A DNA stretch of 28,019 bases, taken from NCBI GenBank assembly GCA_029879945.1, contig JAOUPJ010000008.1, positions 1 to 28,019 of the forward strand, written 5' to 3'. The notes below the pieces were generated by a model. That model was given only the letters and a program-made list of their open reading frames with translations. It did not search any database and was not told the origin of the DNA. Source of the DNA: Gammaproteobacteria bacterium. GTDB lineage: Bacteria; Pseudomonadota; Gammaproteobacteria; S012-40. Positions 16,008 through 23,041 of this stretch are shown here, piece after piece. Positions within the stretch are counted from its first letter, which is position 1, and each line of letters begins with the position of its first letter. The position numbers were made by a program, and so were the translations under genes.

Positions 16008-16034
16008 ATTATAATATCTTAGTTAATTAGTCAA
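16008..16034 (-). promoter_or_regulatory. Candidate sigma-70 promoter for iscR-iscU
   Basis: Minus strand: TTGACT (16034-16029), a 15-base spacer, and a perfect TATAAT (16013-16008). Both hexamers are very good but the spacer is short, as in some activator- or repressor-controlled promoters. Confidence 0.55.
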
Positions 16035-16038
16035 CATT
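16014..16038 (-). promoter_or_regulatory. Candidate IscR operator 2, overlapping the iscR promoter
   Basis: Minus-strand sequence AATGTTGACTAATTAACT followed by AAGATAT covers the -35 and all of the spacer. It shares ACTAAGRTAT with operator 1 and has a GTTGACTAATT left half like E. coli type-1 IscR sites. Binding here would block RNA polymerase, fitting autorepression. Confidence 0.4.
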
Positions 16039-16099
16039 AAACACATTCTAATTTCGAGGTATATTTACCGGCCAGCATCGGCTCTGAAGCTACTGTTTC

Positions 16100-16834
16100 T
16101 TAAATATCCCCCCACAGCGCCTGGATCTGACCCAAGGCCGCGATGGACGCCGTTTCGGTACGCATAATTCGGGGACCCAGTCGCACTGCATAGAAACCCT
16201 GCAGCACAGCCTGCTCCCGCTCATCGGGACTCAAGCCCCCTTCAGGACCTATCAACAAGTCCAGGGGCCTGGCGACATGGATCTTGAGCTCACTGAGCCT
16301 GGATGCTGACCCAGGGTGCAAAATCATACCCTGGGAATCCGCAGTTCTGGAGGCAAACCATTCTTTCAGGCTTACCGGCGAATGAATCGGGGTTAAAATA
16401 TTGCGACCGCATTGTTCTGTCGCGGAAATCGACACGCCTTGCCAGTGAATCAAACGCTTTTCAATGCGTTTTTCATCCAAGCGCACCACTGTTCTATCGG
16501 TAAATAGGGGCTGGATGCTGGACACACCCAGTTCAACCGCTTTTTGGATAATCCAGTCCATTTTATCGCTTTTGGCGATTCCCTGAGCCAGAGTAATCTT
16601 CAAGGGAGACTCTAGATTCAGATCTAAAGAGGCTTGGACCGCAATCTCCGTTCGTCTTTTTGAAATGGATTTAACACAGGCCTCGCACTCTAGACCACTT
16701 CCGTCAAAGACCTGTAGAGGGTCACCTTCTTTGCGCCTAAGCACAGTAATCAGGTGACGCGCATTGGCCTCCGGAAGAATAAGCGTAGCATTGGGCTGTA
16801 TCGGAACGGATACAAATAAACGCGGTACACGCAT
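16100..16834 (-). CDS. rsmE: 16S rRNA (uracil-1498-N3)-methyltransferase RsmE
   Basis: 244 residues, standard length. It begins MRVPRLFV, with a PUA-like N-terminal RNA-binding part (ARHLITVLRRKEGDPLQVFD), then the SPOUT knotted methyltransferase domain: ITLAQGIAKSDKMDWIIQKA, SATEQCGRNILTPI, LLIGPEGGLSPDE (about 192-204) and LGPRIMRTETASIAAL (about 217-232), where the knot binds SAM. It methylates U1498 in the 30S decoding region. The gene starts 34 bases after the rho stop; a hairpin lies in the gap. Confidence 0.95.
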   Translation of the reverse strand: MRVPRLFVSVPIQPNATLILPEANARHLITVLRRKEGDPLQVFDGSGLECEACVKSISKRRTEIAVQASLDLNLESPLKITLAQGIAKSDKMDWIIQKAVELGVSSIQPLFTDRTVVRLDEKRIEKRLIHWQGVSISATEQCGRNILTPIHSPVSLKEWFASRTADSQGMILHPGSASRLSELKIHVARPLDLLIGPEGGLSPDEREQAVLQGFYAVRLGPRIMRTETASIAALGQIQALWGDI

Positions 16835-16844
16835 AGCACTCTCT

Positions 16845-16863
16845 CAGGAATCGGGCATTCCTG
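16845..16863 (-). repeat. Small hairpin between rho and rsmE
   Basis: CAGGAAT - CGGGC - ATTCCTG is a perfect seven-base stem with a five-base loop, filling the short gap between the rho stop and the rsmE start. There is no T-run, so it is not a classic terminator; it may be an mRNA-stability or partial-attenuation element. Confidence 0.5.
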
Positions 16864-16868
16864 CTCGT

Positions 16869-18125
16869 CTACCGTTTCATCGCATCGAAAAATTCTTCGT
16901 TGGTCTTGGTATCTTTCAGACGATCCAACAGGAACTCCATCGCAGACAGCTCTTCCATAGGATGCAGCAGTTTGCGAAGTATCCACATTTTCTGCAGCTC
17001 TTCAGGCGTAGTCAGCAATTCCTCACGGCGAGTACCGGAGCGATTGATATTAATGGCTGGATAGATGCGCTTCTCTGCAATCTTACGATCCAGATGCAAT
17101 TCCATATTACCCGTGCCTTTAAATTCTTCAAAGATCACGTCGTCCATACGAGACCCTGTATCGATCAGCGCTGTCGCCAGAATGGTAAGACTGCCACCCT
17201 CTTCCACGTTTCGTGCTGCACCAAAGAAACGCTTTGGCCGTTGCAAGGCATTGGCATCCACACCACCCGTAAGGACCTTTCCTGAGGACGGTATGACAGT
17301 GTTGTATGCGCGCGCTAAACGGGTGATGGAATCGAGGAGAATTACGACATCTTGCTTGTGCTCTACGAGCCTCTTGGCCTTTTCGATAACCATCTCAGCA
17401 ACCTGGACATGCCTGGAAGCAGGCTCGTCAAACGTACTCGAAACCACCTCACCCCTCACAGATCTGGCCATCTCAGTCACTTCTTCAGGACGCTCGTCTA
17501 TCAATAAAACGATCAATGAACACTCGGGATGGTTGGTAGTGATGGAATGGGCAATGTTCTGCAACATCATTGTCTTACCCGCCTTGGGAGGCGACACGAT
17601 CAAACCGCGCTGCCCTTTACCAATTGGGGATACCAAATCGATAATTCGGGCGGTAAGGTCTTCAGTGCTACCGTTGCCCACACCCATTTTCAACCTGCTT
17701 TTGGCGAATAAGGGTGTTAGATTTTCGAATAAAACTTTATTTTTTGCATTTTCTGGGGGCTCAAAGTTTATTTCATTCACTTTGAGTAAGGCAAAATATC
17801 GCTCCCCTTCTTTGGGTGGTCGAATTTTTCCTGCTACGGTATCACCTGTCCGCAGACTGAATCGACGAATCTGGCTGGGTGAGACATAAATATCATCTGG
17901 CCCTGCCAAGTAAGAGCTATCGGCAGACCGTAAAAAGCCAAACCCATCCTGTAGTATCTCCAGGACACCATCACCGTAGATGTCTTCCCCTTTGCGGGCA
18001 TGGGCCTTTAATATACCGAAAATAACGTCTTGCTTACGAGACCGGGCCATGCCCTCTATACCCATCTCAGCAGCCAGTGCAATTAACTCACTGGCAGGTT
18101 TTTTCTTTAACTCTGTTAAATTCAT
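16869..18125 (-). CDS. rho: Transcription termination factor Rho
   Basis: 418 residues (E. coli 419). The N-terminal Rho helical domain (MNLTELKKKPASELIALAAE) and an OB-fold RNA-binding domain with DGFGFLRS (about 60-67) and YLAGPDDIYVSPSQIRRF come first. The RecA-like ATPase has GKGQRGLIVSPPKAGKTMM (about 173-191, Walker A), VLLIDERPEEVTEMARSV, the Q-loop region TGGVDANALQRPKRFFGAAR and GSLTILATALIDTGSRMDD. The hexamer pulls on nascent RNA and ends transcription. It lies downstream of trxA on the same strand, as in E. coli, behind a 230-base gap. Confidence 0.98.
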   Translation of the reverse strand: MNLTELKKKPASELIALAAEMGIEGMARSRKQDVIFGILKAHARKGEDIYGDGVLEILQDGFGFLRSADSSYLAGPDDIYVSPSQIRRFSLRTGDTVAGKIRPPKEGERYFALLKVNEINFEPPENAKNKVLFENLTPLFAKSRLKMGVGNGSTEDLTARIIDLVSPIGKGQRGLIVSPPKAGKTMMLQNIAHSITTNHPECSLIVLLIDERPEEVTEMARSVRGEVVSSTFDEPASRHVQVAEMVIEKAKRLVEHKQDVVILLDSITRLARAYNTVIPSSGKVLTGGVDANALQRPKRFFGAARNVEEGGSLTILATALIDTGSRMDDVIFEEFKGTGNMELHLDRKIAEKRIYPAININRSGTRREELLTTPEELQKMWILRKLLHPMEELSAMEFLLDRLKDTKTNEEFFDAMKR

Positions 18126-18275
18126 AGATTATTACACTTTAACGATACAATGGATTGATTGAATTAATGACGTGTACGTGAAATCAGCTAAGCATATAGC
18201 CCAGAAATACGTTGATTACGCTGGATCTGTGTGGAGCCGATACGATGTTTTATTTATGCCTACACTGCAAAAGGT

Positions 18276-18304
18276 ATCATCGATCGACAATTTCGTCTAG
18301 TCAA
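18276..18304 (-). promoter_or_regulatory. Candidate rho promoter in the trxA-rho gap
   Basis: Minus strand: TTGACT (18304-18299), a 17-base spacer, and GATGAT (18281-18276; four of six -10 bases). This gives an untranslated leader of roughly 140 bases before the rho ATG. In E. coli rho is also autoregulated through a leader region after trxA. Confidence 0.45.
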
Positions 18305-18337
18305 AATCCAGCCTACCCTTGAGGTAAACTGCTATTC

Positions 18338-18351
18338 GGGGAAGCAGCCCC
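18338..18351 (-). repeat. GGGG/CCCC hairpin just after trxA
   Basis: GGGG (18338-18341) and CCCC (18348-18351) with a six-base loop lie four bases after the trxA stop on the minus strand. No T-run follows, so trxA-to-rho read-through is likely possible. Confidence 0.35.
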
Positions 18352-18355
18352 AAAC

Positions 18356-18682
18356 TTACAAATTGCTATCAATGAACGCCGTGAGTTGGGATTTTGATAC
18401 TGCACCCACTTTCGTGGCTTCCACATTTCCACCTTTAAACAACATCAGCGTCGGGATGCCCCGAATACCGTATTTTGGTGGTGTTGCTGGGTTTTCGTCA
18501 ATATTAAGTTTAGCGACCTTTATCTTGCCACCGTATTCCTCGGCAATCTCATCCAGTATGGGCGCAATCATTTTACAAGGGCCACACCATTCTGCCCAAT
18601 AATCAACGAGTACCGGACCTTCTTCCTTCAGTACTTCGTCTTCAAAAGTGCCGTCTGTTACATAGACTATACTATCACTCAC
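18356..18682 (-). CDS. trxA: Thioredoxin TrxA
   Basis: 108 residues (E. coli 109). The redox-active site WCGPC sits in VDYWAEWCGPCKMIAPILDE (near residues 26-45), with the cis-proline loop GIRGIPTLMLFKGG and the C-terminal VGAVSKSQLTAFID. The start is taken as GTG at 18682 (VSDSIVYVTDGTF), which aligns with E. coli MSDKIIHLTD; an in-frame TTG six codons upstream is unlikely because it overlaps the GGAGG ribosome site. It reduces disulfides of ribonucleotide reductase, methionine sulfoxide reductase and other targets using TrxB and NADPH. Its divergent partner rhlB and downstream rho match the E. coli order. Confidence 0.97.
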   Translation of the reverse strand: MSDSIVYVTDGTFEDEVLKEEGPVLVDYWAEWCGPCKMIAPILDEIAEEYGGKIKVAKLNIDENPATPPKYGIRGIPTLMLFKGGNVEATKVGAVSKSQLTAFIDSNL

Positions 18683-19035
18683 CTTGTTATGCGCCTCCAA
18701 AATCGCTGGATAACTATACTAAACCAATTTTTATGCCAGTACAGACTGGCAAACTTGTTTGTTTCGACTAAAGAAATGAAGAACACCTTGTGTGTTGAGG
18801 AAGTAGACCCGCCGTAGCCCAAATCACCACATCGTCCTACCTAAACATGCTACTATCTGCCTCGAGTCCACTTATATTGCAGCTCAAATCCTTAGCGTTT
18901 GCAAGTCCCTAACAGATTCTGGAACGATAATAAGGGCTTGGAGCCAACTCTGTAAAGGAAATTCGTGCCCGCTGATAGAAATTTTATACTTATCTCTTTA
19001 CAAACAACCCTACTATGGTAAATGTTAACAACTGA
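18683..19035. other. 353-base intergenic region between trxA and rhlB
   Basis: No gene seen. Nearest trxA is a perfect hairpin or dyad TGCCAGT-ACAG-ACTGGCA (18734-18751). A -10-like TATACT lies at 18985-18990, 45 bases before rhlB, with a poor -35 (TTCGTG). The rest is unremarkable; if the rhlB promoter lies further left, its leader would be long. No clear ribosome site precedes the rhlB ATG. Confidence 0.6.
18734..18751. repeat. Perfect seven-base inverted repeat between trxA and rhlB
   Basis: TGCCAGT at 18734-18740 and ACTGGCA at 18745-18751 around ACAG. It lies 51-69 bases upstream of the trxA start, a position suited to an operator. It does not match a LexA box. Confidence 0.45.
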
Positions 19036-20385
19036 ATGTCTACTAATCATTTAACTACATCACGTTTTAGTGAATTAGCAATAAATCCTAAAATTTTAAG
19101 CGCCTTGGATAAGGCCGGGTTTACCTATTGTACACCCATCCAGGCACAAGCCCTTCCTAAAGCGCTTTCGGGAACGAATCTCATAGGCAAGGCACGTACA
19201 GGCAGCGGTAAAACATTTGCCTTTCTGATTGCCACCATCAACACCCTACTCAACAACACCTCGAAAGCAGGCAAGGAGAAAGGGGCTTCCTCACCGGTTC
19301 GCGCGCTAATACTGGCTCCAACACGTGAACTCGCCCTACAAATAGAACGTGAAACACAGATTTTGGCCAGTGATCTGGATTTGAAAATCGCCCTGGCATA
19401 CGGGGGCGCAGATTATGAGAAACAAAGAAACCATTTAAAAAACGGGGCGGATATACTTATTGGTACACCGGGCCGAATTATCGATTACTACAAACAACGT
19501 GTCTTTTCCTTAAATGAAATTGAAGTGTTGGTTTTAGATGAATCAGACAGAATGCTGGATCTGGGTTTTATCAAAGACATCCGCTTTTTACTCAGACGCA
19601 TGCCCCCGGCCGACAATCGACTCAATCTGCTCTTTTCTGCCACACTCTCTTATCGCGTCATCGAACTGGCCTACGAACACTTGGGTGCCCCTGTTGTTGT
19701 GAGTGCTGACGAAGAACAGGTCTCTGCCAGCAGTATTGAACAGATCGTATATTATCCTGCCAATAGCGAAAAAATACCCTTACTGATAGGCCTCATAAAG
19801 CGAGACAATCCAGAACGCACCATCGTATTCCTAAACACCAAACACGAAGCAGACTTGGTAAGTCGCTACCTGGAAGGCAATGATATCCACGCGAAAGTTT
19901 TGTCCGGTGATGTCCCTCAGAAGAAGCGACAAAAGCTGGTGCTGGATTTTGAAAAGGGAGACCTGCCTGTGCTAGTGGCTACCGATGTGGCCGCAAGAGG
20001 TCTGCACATTCCCGAAGTGAGCCATGTCGTCAATTACGACTTGCCTCAGGACCCTGAAGACTATGTGCATCGAATTGGCAGAACCGGCAGAATCGGTCAC
20101 AAGGGTATAGCCATCAGCTTTGTGTGTGAAACCTACGCATTTTCACTGCCAGAGATTGAAAGTTACATCAATATGAAGATTCCCCGGGCCTCGGTAGACC
20201 CAGAGCTACTGGAAAAACCCAAACCCCCGGTTCAATCGACCAGGAAACCCGCCCACAAGGGGAATCGCCACCCACAAAAAACCGGACAGGCGAGCAGGGG
20301 TTCCAAGGAACGAGGCGATAATTCAAGCAATAGAAGAAGCCGAAATCGAAAACCCAATAACAGGCCCAAGCCTACTGGCTCGTAG
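19036..20385 (+). CDS. rhlB: DEAD-box ATP-dependent RNA helicase RhlB
   Basis: 449 residues (E. coli 421). In order: Q-motif FTYCTPIQAQALP, Walker A GKARTGSGKTFAF (near 51-63), APTRELALQI, GTPGRIIDYYKQ, motif II LDESDRMLDLGFIKDIRFLL (near 167-186), LFSATLSYRVIELAYEHLG, TGDV-like SGDVPQKKRQ, VATDVAARGLHIPEVSHV and HRIGRTGRIG (near 346-355). Similarity to E. coli RhlB is strong at these blocks, and the divergent trxA-rho neighbourhood matches. Motif II reads DESD instead of DEAD. The last 60 residues are basic and low-complexity (RKPAHKGNRHPQKTG), as in RhlB tails that bind RNA or RNase E. RhlB unwinds RNA in degradosome-type decay. Confidence 0.95.
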   Translation: MSTNHLTTSRFSELAINPKILSALDKAGFTYCTPIQAQALPKALSGTNLIGKARTGSGKTFAFLIATINTLLNNTSKAGKEKGASSPVRALILAPTRELALQIERETQILASDLDLKIALAYGGADYEKQRNHLKNGADILIGTPGRIIDYYKQRVFSLNEIEVLVLDESDRMLDLGFIKDIRFLLRRMPPADNRLNLLFSATLSYRVIELAYEHLGAPVVVSADEEQVSASSIEQIVYYPANSEKIPLLIGLIKRDNPERTIVFLNTKHEADLVSRYLEGNDIHAKVLSGDVPQKKRQKLVLDFEKGDLPVLVATDVAARGLHIPEVSHVVNYDLPQDPEDYVHRIGRTGRIGHKGIAISFVCETYAFSLPEIESYINMKIPRASVDPELLEKPKPPVQSTRKPAHKGNRHPQKTGQASRGSKERGDNSSNRRSRNRKPNNRPKPTGS

Positions 20386-20926
20386 CCTCAGTGTTGGCAG
20401 GCTTTTTCATTTTTTTAACGCGAGATTGCAGGGCTTTGCTGGCAACCCAGCGCCTCACCAGAAGAATTTTTTCACCACCCCGTTCTTCCTCACAACGTGG
20501 GCAGGTCAGGTGAGCCATGTAAAGCTCTTGTACACGCCGGCCCTGCTCGATTAACTTGACCTGTTGCGTTTGCACGGATTTGGTCACCGTGCCAATCCCA
20601 CCGTGATGCATCAAGCCATGAACTGTAAAGGGAGGCGGAAGATACTGGACCATGCGCGAAGGCGAATCGGAATCTTCCAGAAAACGAATGATCTCCCCGC
20701 CCCACATCTTCGTACGGGTTAACACAAAATTTGGCCACAGTTCTTTCAACCCTAGCTCGTCCACATTGATGGATTGTTTTTTCAAATAGGTCTCAAACGA
20801 AAGCGGCATTTTGATAAATGCAGCAATGGGCATGATATGTACGCACTGACCAGCCAGGTCCACGTCTTTATCATCCCAGTCTGGAAAGTGTCGCGGACAG
20901 GGGCAAAGTTCTTCTTTATTGGCCAC
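20372..20926 (-). CDS. Unrecognised Cys-containing protein coupled to a small oxidase-like membrane protein
   Basis: 184 residues, family not recognised. Two possible metal-binding clusters: C8 and C10 in LCPCPRHFPDW with C28 and H30, and C142/C145 in HLTCPRCEEERGGEK. Between them is a PPPFTVHGLMHHGGIGTV segment with several histidines. No signal peptide or membrane segment is seen, so it is probably cytosolic or peripheral. The C-terminus is basic (SRVKKMKK). Start is GTG at 20926, inside the last codons of the preceding gene (11-base overlap), so translation is likely coupled and the two products may work together. Its tail overlaps the end of rhlB by 14 bases in convergent orientation. Possible roles as a metallochaperone or assembly factor are guesses. 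Confidence 0.75.
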   Translation of the reverse strand: MANKEELCPCPRHFPDWDDKDVDLAGQCVHIMPIAAFIKMPLSFETYLKKQSINVDELGLKELWPNFVLTRTKMWGGEIIRFLEDSDSPSRMVQYLPPPFTVHGLMHHGGIGTVTKSVQTQQVKLIEQGRRVQELYMAHLTCPRCEEERGGEKILLVRRWVASKALQSRVKKMKKPANTEATSQ

Positions 20927-21440
20927 GTTCTTTTTTTACCTTTCTGTAGGTCATAAAGATATTGAAAAAATATATCCAGAAACCAACACCCATAATATTC
21001 GCAACAATGGGGATGATACGGGCGTAATACTTGTGTACCTCAGCCATCTCTTCCATCGTAGCATTCAGCATCAAGTGTCCTTCCCAAAATCCAAAAATTA
21101 GCAGGGTAGTGTAGAAGCCAATCATGCCTATGGTTGTCCACCAATACGTATGCTCTACCAGTTTATATGACCACAATGGCTTGTTGGTAATCCGGGGAAA
21201 CAGGTAATACGTGGCGGCCATAAGAAGGAGGACCACACCCCCCACGACATTGATGTGGGCATGGGCCAACGGGTCGATCATGTGACCGGGACCACCATAG
21301 GGACTACCGATGGAATCCAGGTAGGCTCGGATGGGGCGAACGACCTGCAATACGCCGTGTACGGTTCCGATAAAGAAAAACGCGCCCGAAGTGAGTAGAA
21401 ACTTGAGCAGCCGTTGCTCCTCAGCCTTGTAATCTATCAT
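20916..21440 (-). CDS. Small four-helix membrane protein related to heme-copper oxidase subunit I (CcoN/NorB-like)
   Basis: 174 residues with four predicted helices: about LLKFLLTSGAFFFIGTVHGV (13-36), HAHINVVGGVVLLLMAATYY (60-86), WWTTIGMIGFYTTLLIFGFW (99-121) and IVANIMGVGFWIYFFNIFM (144-164). The second resembles helix II of CcoN/NorB subunits, where a His binds low-spin heme and YYLFPR-type sequence follows. Full-length subunits have twelve or more helices and several metal-binding His, so this is not a complete oxidase. ATG at 21440 is chosen over an in-frame GTG at 21446 because it fits an AGG/AGGTGG site. It is the first gene of a two-gene overlapping unit. A heme-binding membrane protein is inference. 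Confidence 0.7.
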   Translation of the reverse strand: MIDYKAEEQRLLKFLLTSGAFFFIGTVHGVLQVVRPIRAYLDSIGSPYGGPGHMIDPLAHAHINVVGGVVLLLMAATYYLFPRITNKPLWSYKLVEHTYWWTTIGMIGFYTTLLIFGFWEGHLMLNATMEEMAEVHKYYARIIPIVANIMGVGFWIYFFNIFMTYRKVKKERGQ

Positions 21441-21569
21441 AACCACCTGTTTTTACGATTCATTATTAGCCAAGCAAAGCCAAGGTCTGTGCTCGGCCAC
21501 GCGCAGTGGCGTTCTATTTTGGACGGGCATTGTAGCTTAGACCGTAGAATCGGGCAATTTTGAACACTT

Positions 21570-21598
21570 TTCGGCACCCTGAAAAAATACCGTATAAT
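21570..21598 (+). promoter_or_regulatory. Candidate promoter ending seven bases before the GFA-family ATG
   Basis: TTCGGC at 21570-21575 (weak), a 17-base spacer, then a perfect TATAAT at 21593-21598. The expected start point falls at 21605-21606, and the ATG begins at 21606, so the mRNA might be leaderless. Confidence 0.5.
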
Positions 21599-21605
21599 CA
21601 CCCCC

Positions 21606-22010
21606 ATGAAACCCACAGAACACAATATGCAAGACTATTCGGGTGGCTGCCATTGCGGGGCAGTTCGATACAGCGTGAAGGCCCCTCAAAACCTGGATGT
21701 GGTGGAGTGCAATTGCTCTATTTGCTCCAAATCCGGCTATTTACACTTGATCATAAACAAAGAGAAATTCCACCTGATTCAAGGGAAGGAGCAGCTATCG
21801 CTTTACACCTTTGATACCCATGAGGCCAAGCACTACTTCTGTAATATCTGCGGCATTAAGTCTTTTTATATTCCCAGATCCCATCCCGACGGGATCAGCG
21901 TGAACGTGAGGTGCCTGGATAATTTTTATGATCTAAACGTGACGCTCACCCAGTTCGATGGGCAAAACTGGGAAGAGAGTATCGAGAGTCTACGTAACAC
22001 CCATGAGTAA
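21606..22010 (+). CDS. GFA-family (glutathione-dependent formaldehyde-activating-like) zinc protein
   Basis: 134 residues with the full GFA/Mss4-like zinc pattern: GGCHCGAVRY (C15, C17), ECNCSICSKSGY (C35, C37, C40) and YFCNICGIKSFY (C79, C82). The family includes the enzyme proposed to add glutathione to formaldehyde, but most members are uncharacterised, so the reaction is not assigned. The ATG at 21606 lies at the predicted transcript start. An in-frame ATG at 21627 (MQDYSGGCHCG), nearer the usual family start, is the alternative; neither has a ribosome site. The stop overlaps the start of the next gene by eight bases. Confidence 0.9.
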   Translation: MKPTEHNMQDYSGGCHCGAVRYSVKAPQNLDVVECNCSICSKSGYLHLIINKEKFHLIQGKEQLSLYTFDTHEAKHYFCNICGIKSFYIPRSHPDGISVNVRCLDNFYDLNVTLTQFDGQNWEESIESLRNTHE

Positions 22011-22497
22011 CAACGTTCTGCTTTGCAAAGAGGTAGATCAAGCCGTGCTGAAGGATGTTCTCGGCCGATTTGGTTTGGCAATCGTTTTAGTGCAAGACAA
22101 TCGAGAAATACCAGGTAGCTTTTGGGGCGATTGCGAAGCAGGTCTTGTAGACAATAATTTGTATATTCGCGGGGACACACCCCTACATTCAGCACTCCAT
22201 GAAAGTTGTCACTACATCTGTATGGACGCAACTCGCCGATCCGGCCTCCATACTAACGCAGGCGGTGATTATGACGAAGAGAATGCCGTCAACTATTTAC
22301 AAATCTTGCTCGCCGATTTTTTTTCAGAATGCGGACGAGACCGTATGATGCAAGACATGGATACATGGGGATACAGTTACCGACTCGGTTCGGCAAGGGC
22401 CTGGTTCGAAGAAGACGCGGAGGACGCCATGAAATGGCTATTAGATAAAAAAATTACAGCCGGTAACAATCAGGTGACATGGCAAGTTCGAAATTGA
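22003..22497 (+). CDS. Conserved-looking HExxH protein, putative zinc metallopeptidase fold
   Basis: 164 residues, function unknown. It contains HSALHESCHYICMD with HExxH at 66-70, and an acidic helix DYDEENAVNYLQILLADFF about 20 residues later that could supply a third metal ligand as in gluzincins. Other distinctive parts are IPGSFWGDCEAGL and WGYSYRLGSARAWFEED. No signal peptide is seen, so it should be cytosolic. The reading frame extends to 21958, but the ATG at 22003 (MSNNVLLCKEVD), inside the stop of the GFA gene (ATGAGTAA), is preferred because coupling is then tight. Whether it cuts peptides or uses the metal otherwise cannot be told. Confidence 0.8.
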   Translation: MSNNVLLCKEVDQAVLKDVLGRFGLAIVLVQDNREIPGSFWGDCEAGLVDNNLYIRGDTPLHSALHESCHYICMDATRRSGLHTNAGGDYDEENAVNYLQILLADFFSECGRDRMMQDMDTWGYSYRLGSARAWFEEDAEDAMKWLLDKKITAGNNQVTWQVRN

Positions 22498-22512
22498 GGC
22501 ACAGGAGACAGT

Positions 22513-23004
22513 TTATTTTTCCGACTCAATGACAGCGCCGATCGCTTGCAAAGCAGCCTTCGCACATGCTTCATCCAGATGGGCCCCGGGAGCACCTCCC
22601 ACGCCGATACCACCCACAACTTCATTATCCATGACTATCGGCAAACCACCGCCCAATAACAAAATAGAGTTATTCATATCACGCAATGTTTGCAGCTCGG
22701 GTTTTTTGTGGATAAGGTTCGCCAAATTTTGCGTGCTGTCTTTTAGGCTCGCGGAGGTATAGGCCTTTTTGAAACTGCTATCAAGCGTGTGGGCACCAGC
22801 GCTATCCGCTCTTAGCTGCGCACGCAGAACCCCAGAGACATCCACAATGGCAGCAGAAACGGTGTATCCATTCTTTCTGCATTGATCAACCGCAGCAATC
22901 ACCGCCTTATGAGCCAACTCCGCCGGCAAGACGGCTTGTTTAGGAAGAGCAGAAAGCGCATTAGAGGATACAAGCACCAAAAGAATCGAGATCAATTTTT
23001 TCAT
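22513..23004 (-). CDS. Exported GlcG/HbpS-family heme-binding-type protein
   Basis: 163 residues from the ATG at 23004, which follows an AAGGAA ribosome site and gives a clean signal peptide (MKKLISILLVLVSSNALS). The mature part shows the GlcG/HbpS (DUF336) fold: GYTVSAAIVDVSGVLRAQLR, then TLDSSFKKAYTSAS, LLLGGGLPIV and VVGGIGVGGAPGAHLDEACA. HbpS of Streptomyces binds heme and iron outside the cell; other members have unclear jobs. It lies 37 bases after the PCuAC gene at the end of a run including Sco and PCuAC, so a role in copper or heme supply for respiratory enzymes is plausible inference. Confidence 0.87.
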   Translation of the reverse strand: MKKLISILLVLVSSNALSALPKQAVLPAELAHKAVIAAVDQCRKNGYTVSAAIVDVSGVLRAQLRADSAGAHTLDSSFKKAYTSASLKDSTQNLANLIHKKPELQTLRDMNNSILLLGGGLPIVMDNEVVGGIGVGGAPGAHLDEACAKAALQAIGAVIESEK

Positions 23005-23041
23005 TGCACCGAATTTCCTTTTCAACAATCAGCCCATAATG

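Noticed and set aside
17065..17889. 274-codon plus-strand frame opposite rho
   Set aside because: It is fully antisense to the conserved rho gene, with shadow-like Ser/Arg-rich composition and no recognisable domain.
18231..18602. 123-codon plus-strand frame across the trxA end and rho leader
   Set aside because: Antisense to trxA over most of its length; no ribosome site or family similarity.
18683..18700. TTG start of trxA six codons upstream
   Set aside because: It overlaps the GGAGG ribosome site; the GTG at 18682 aligns with the E. coli start.
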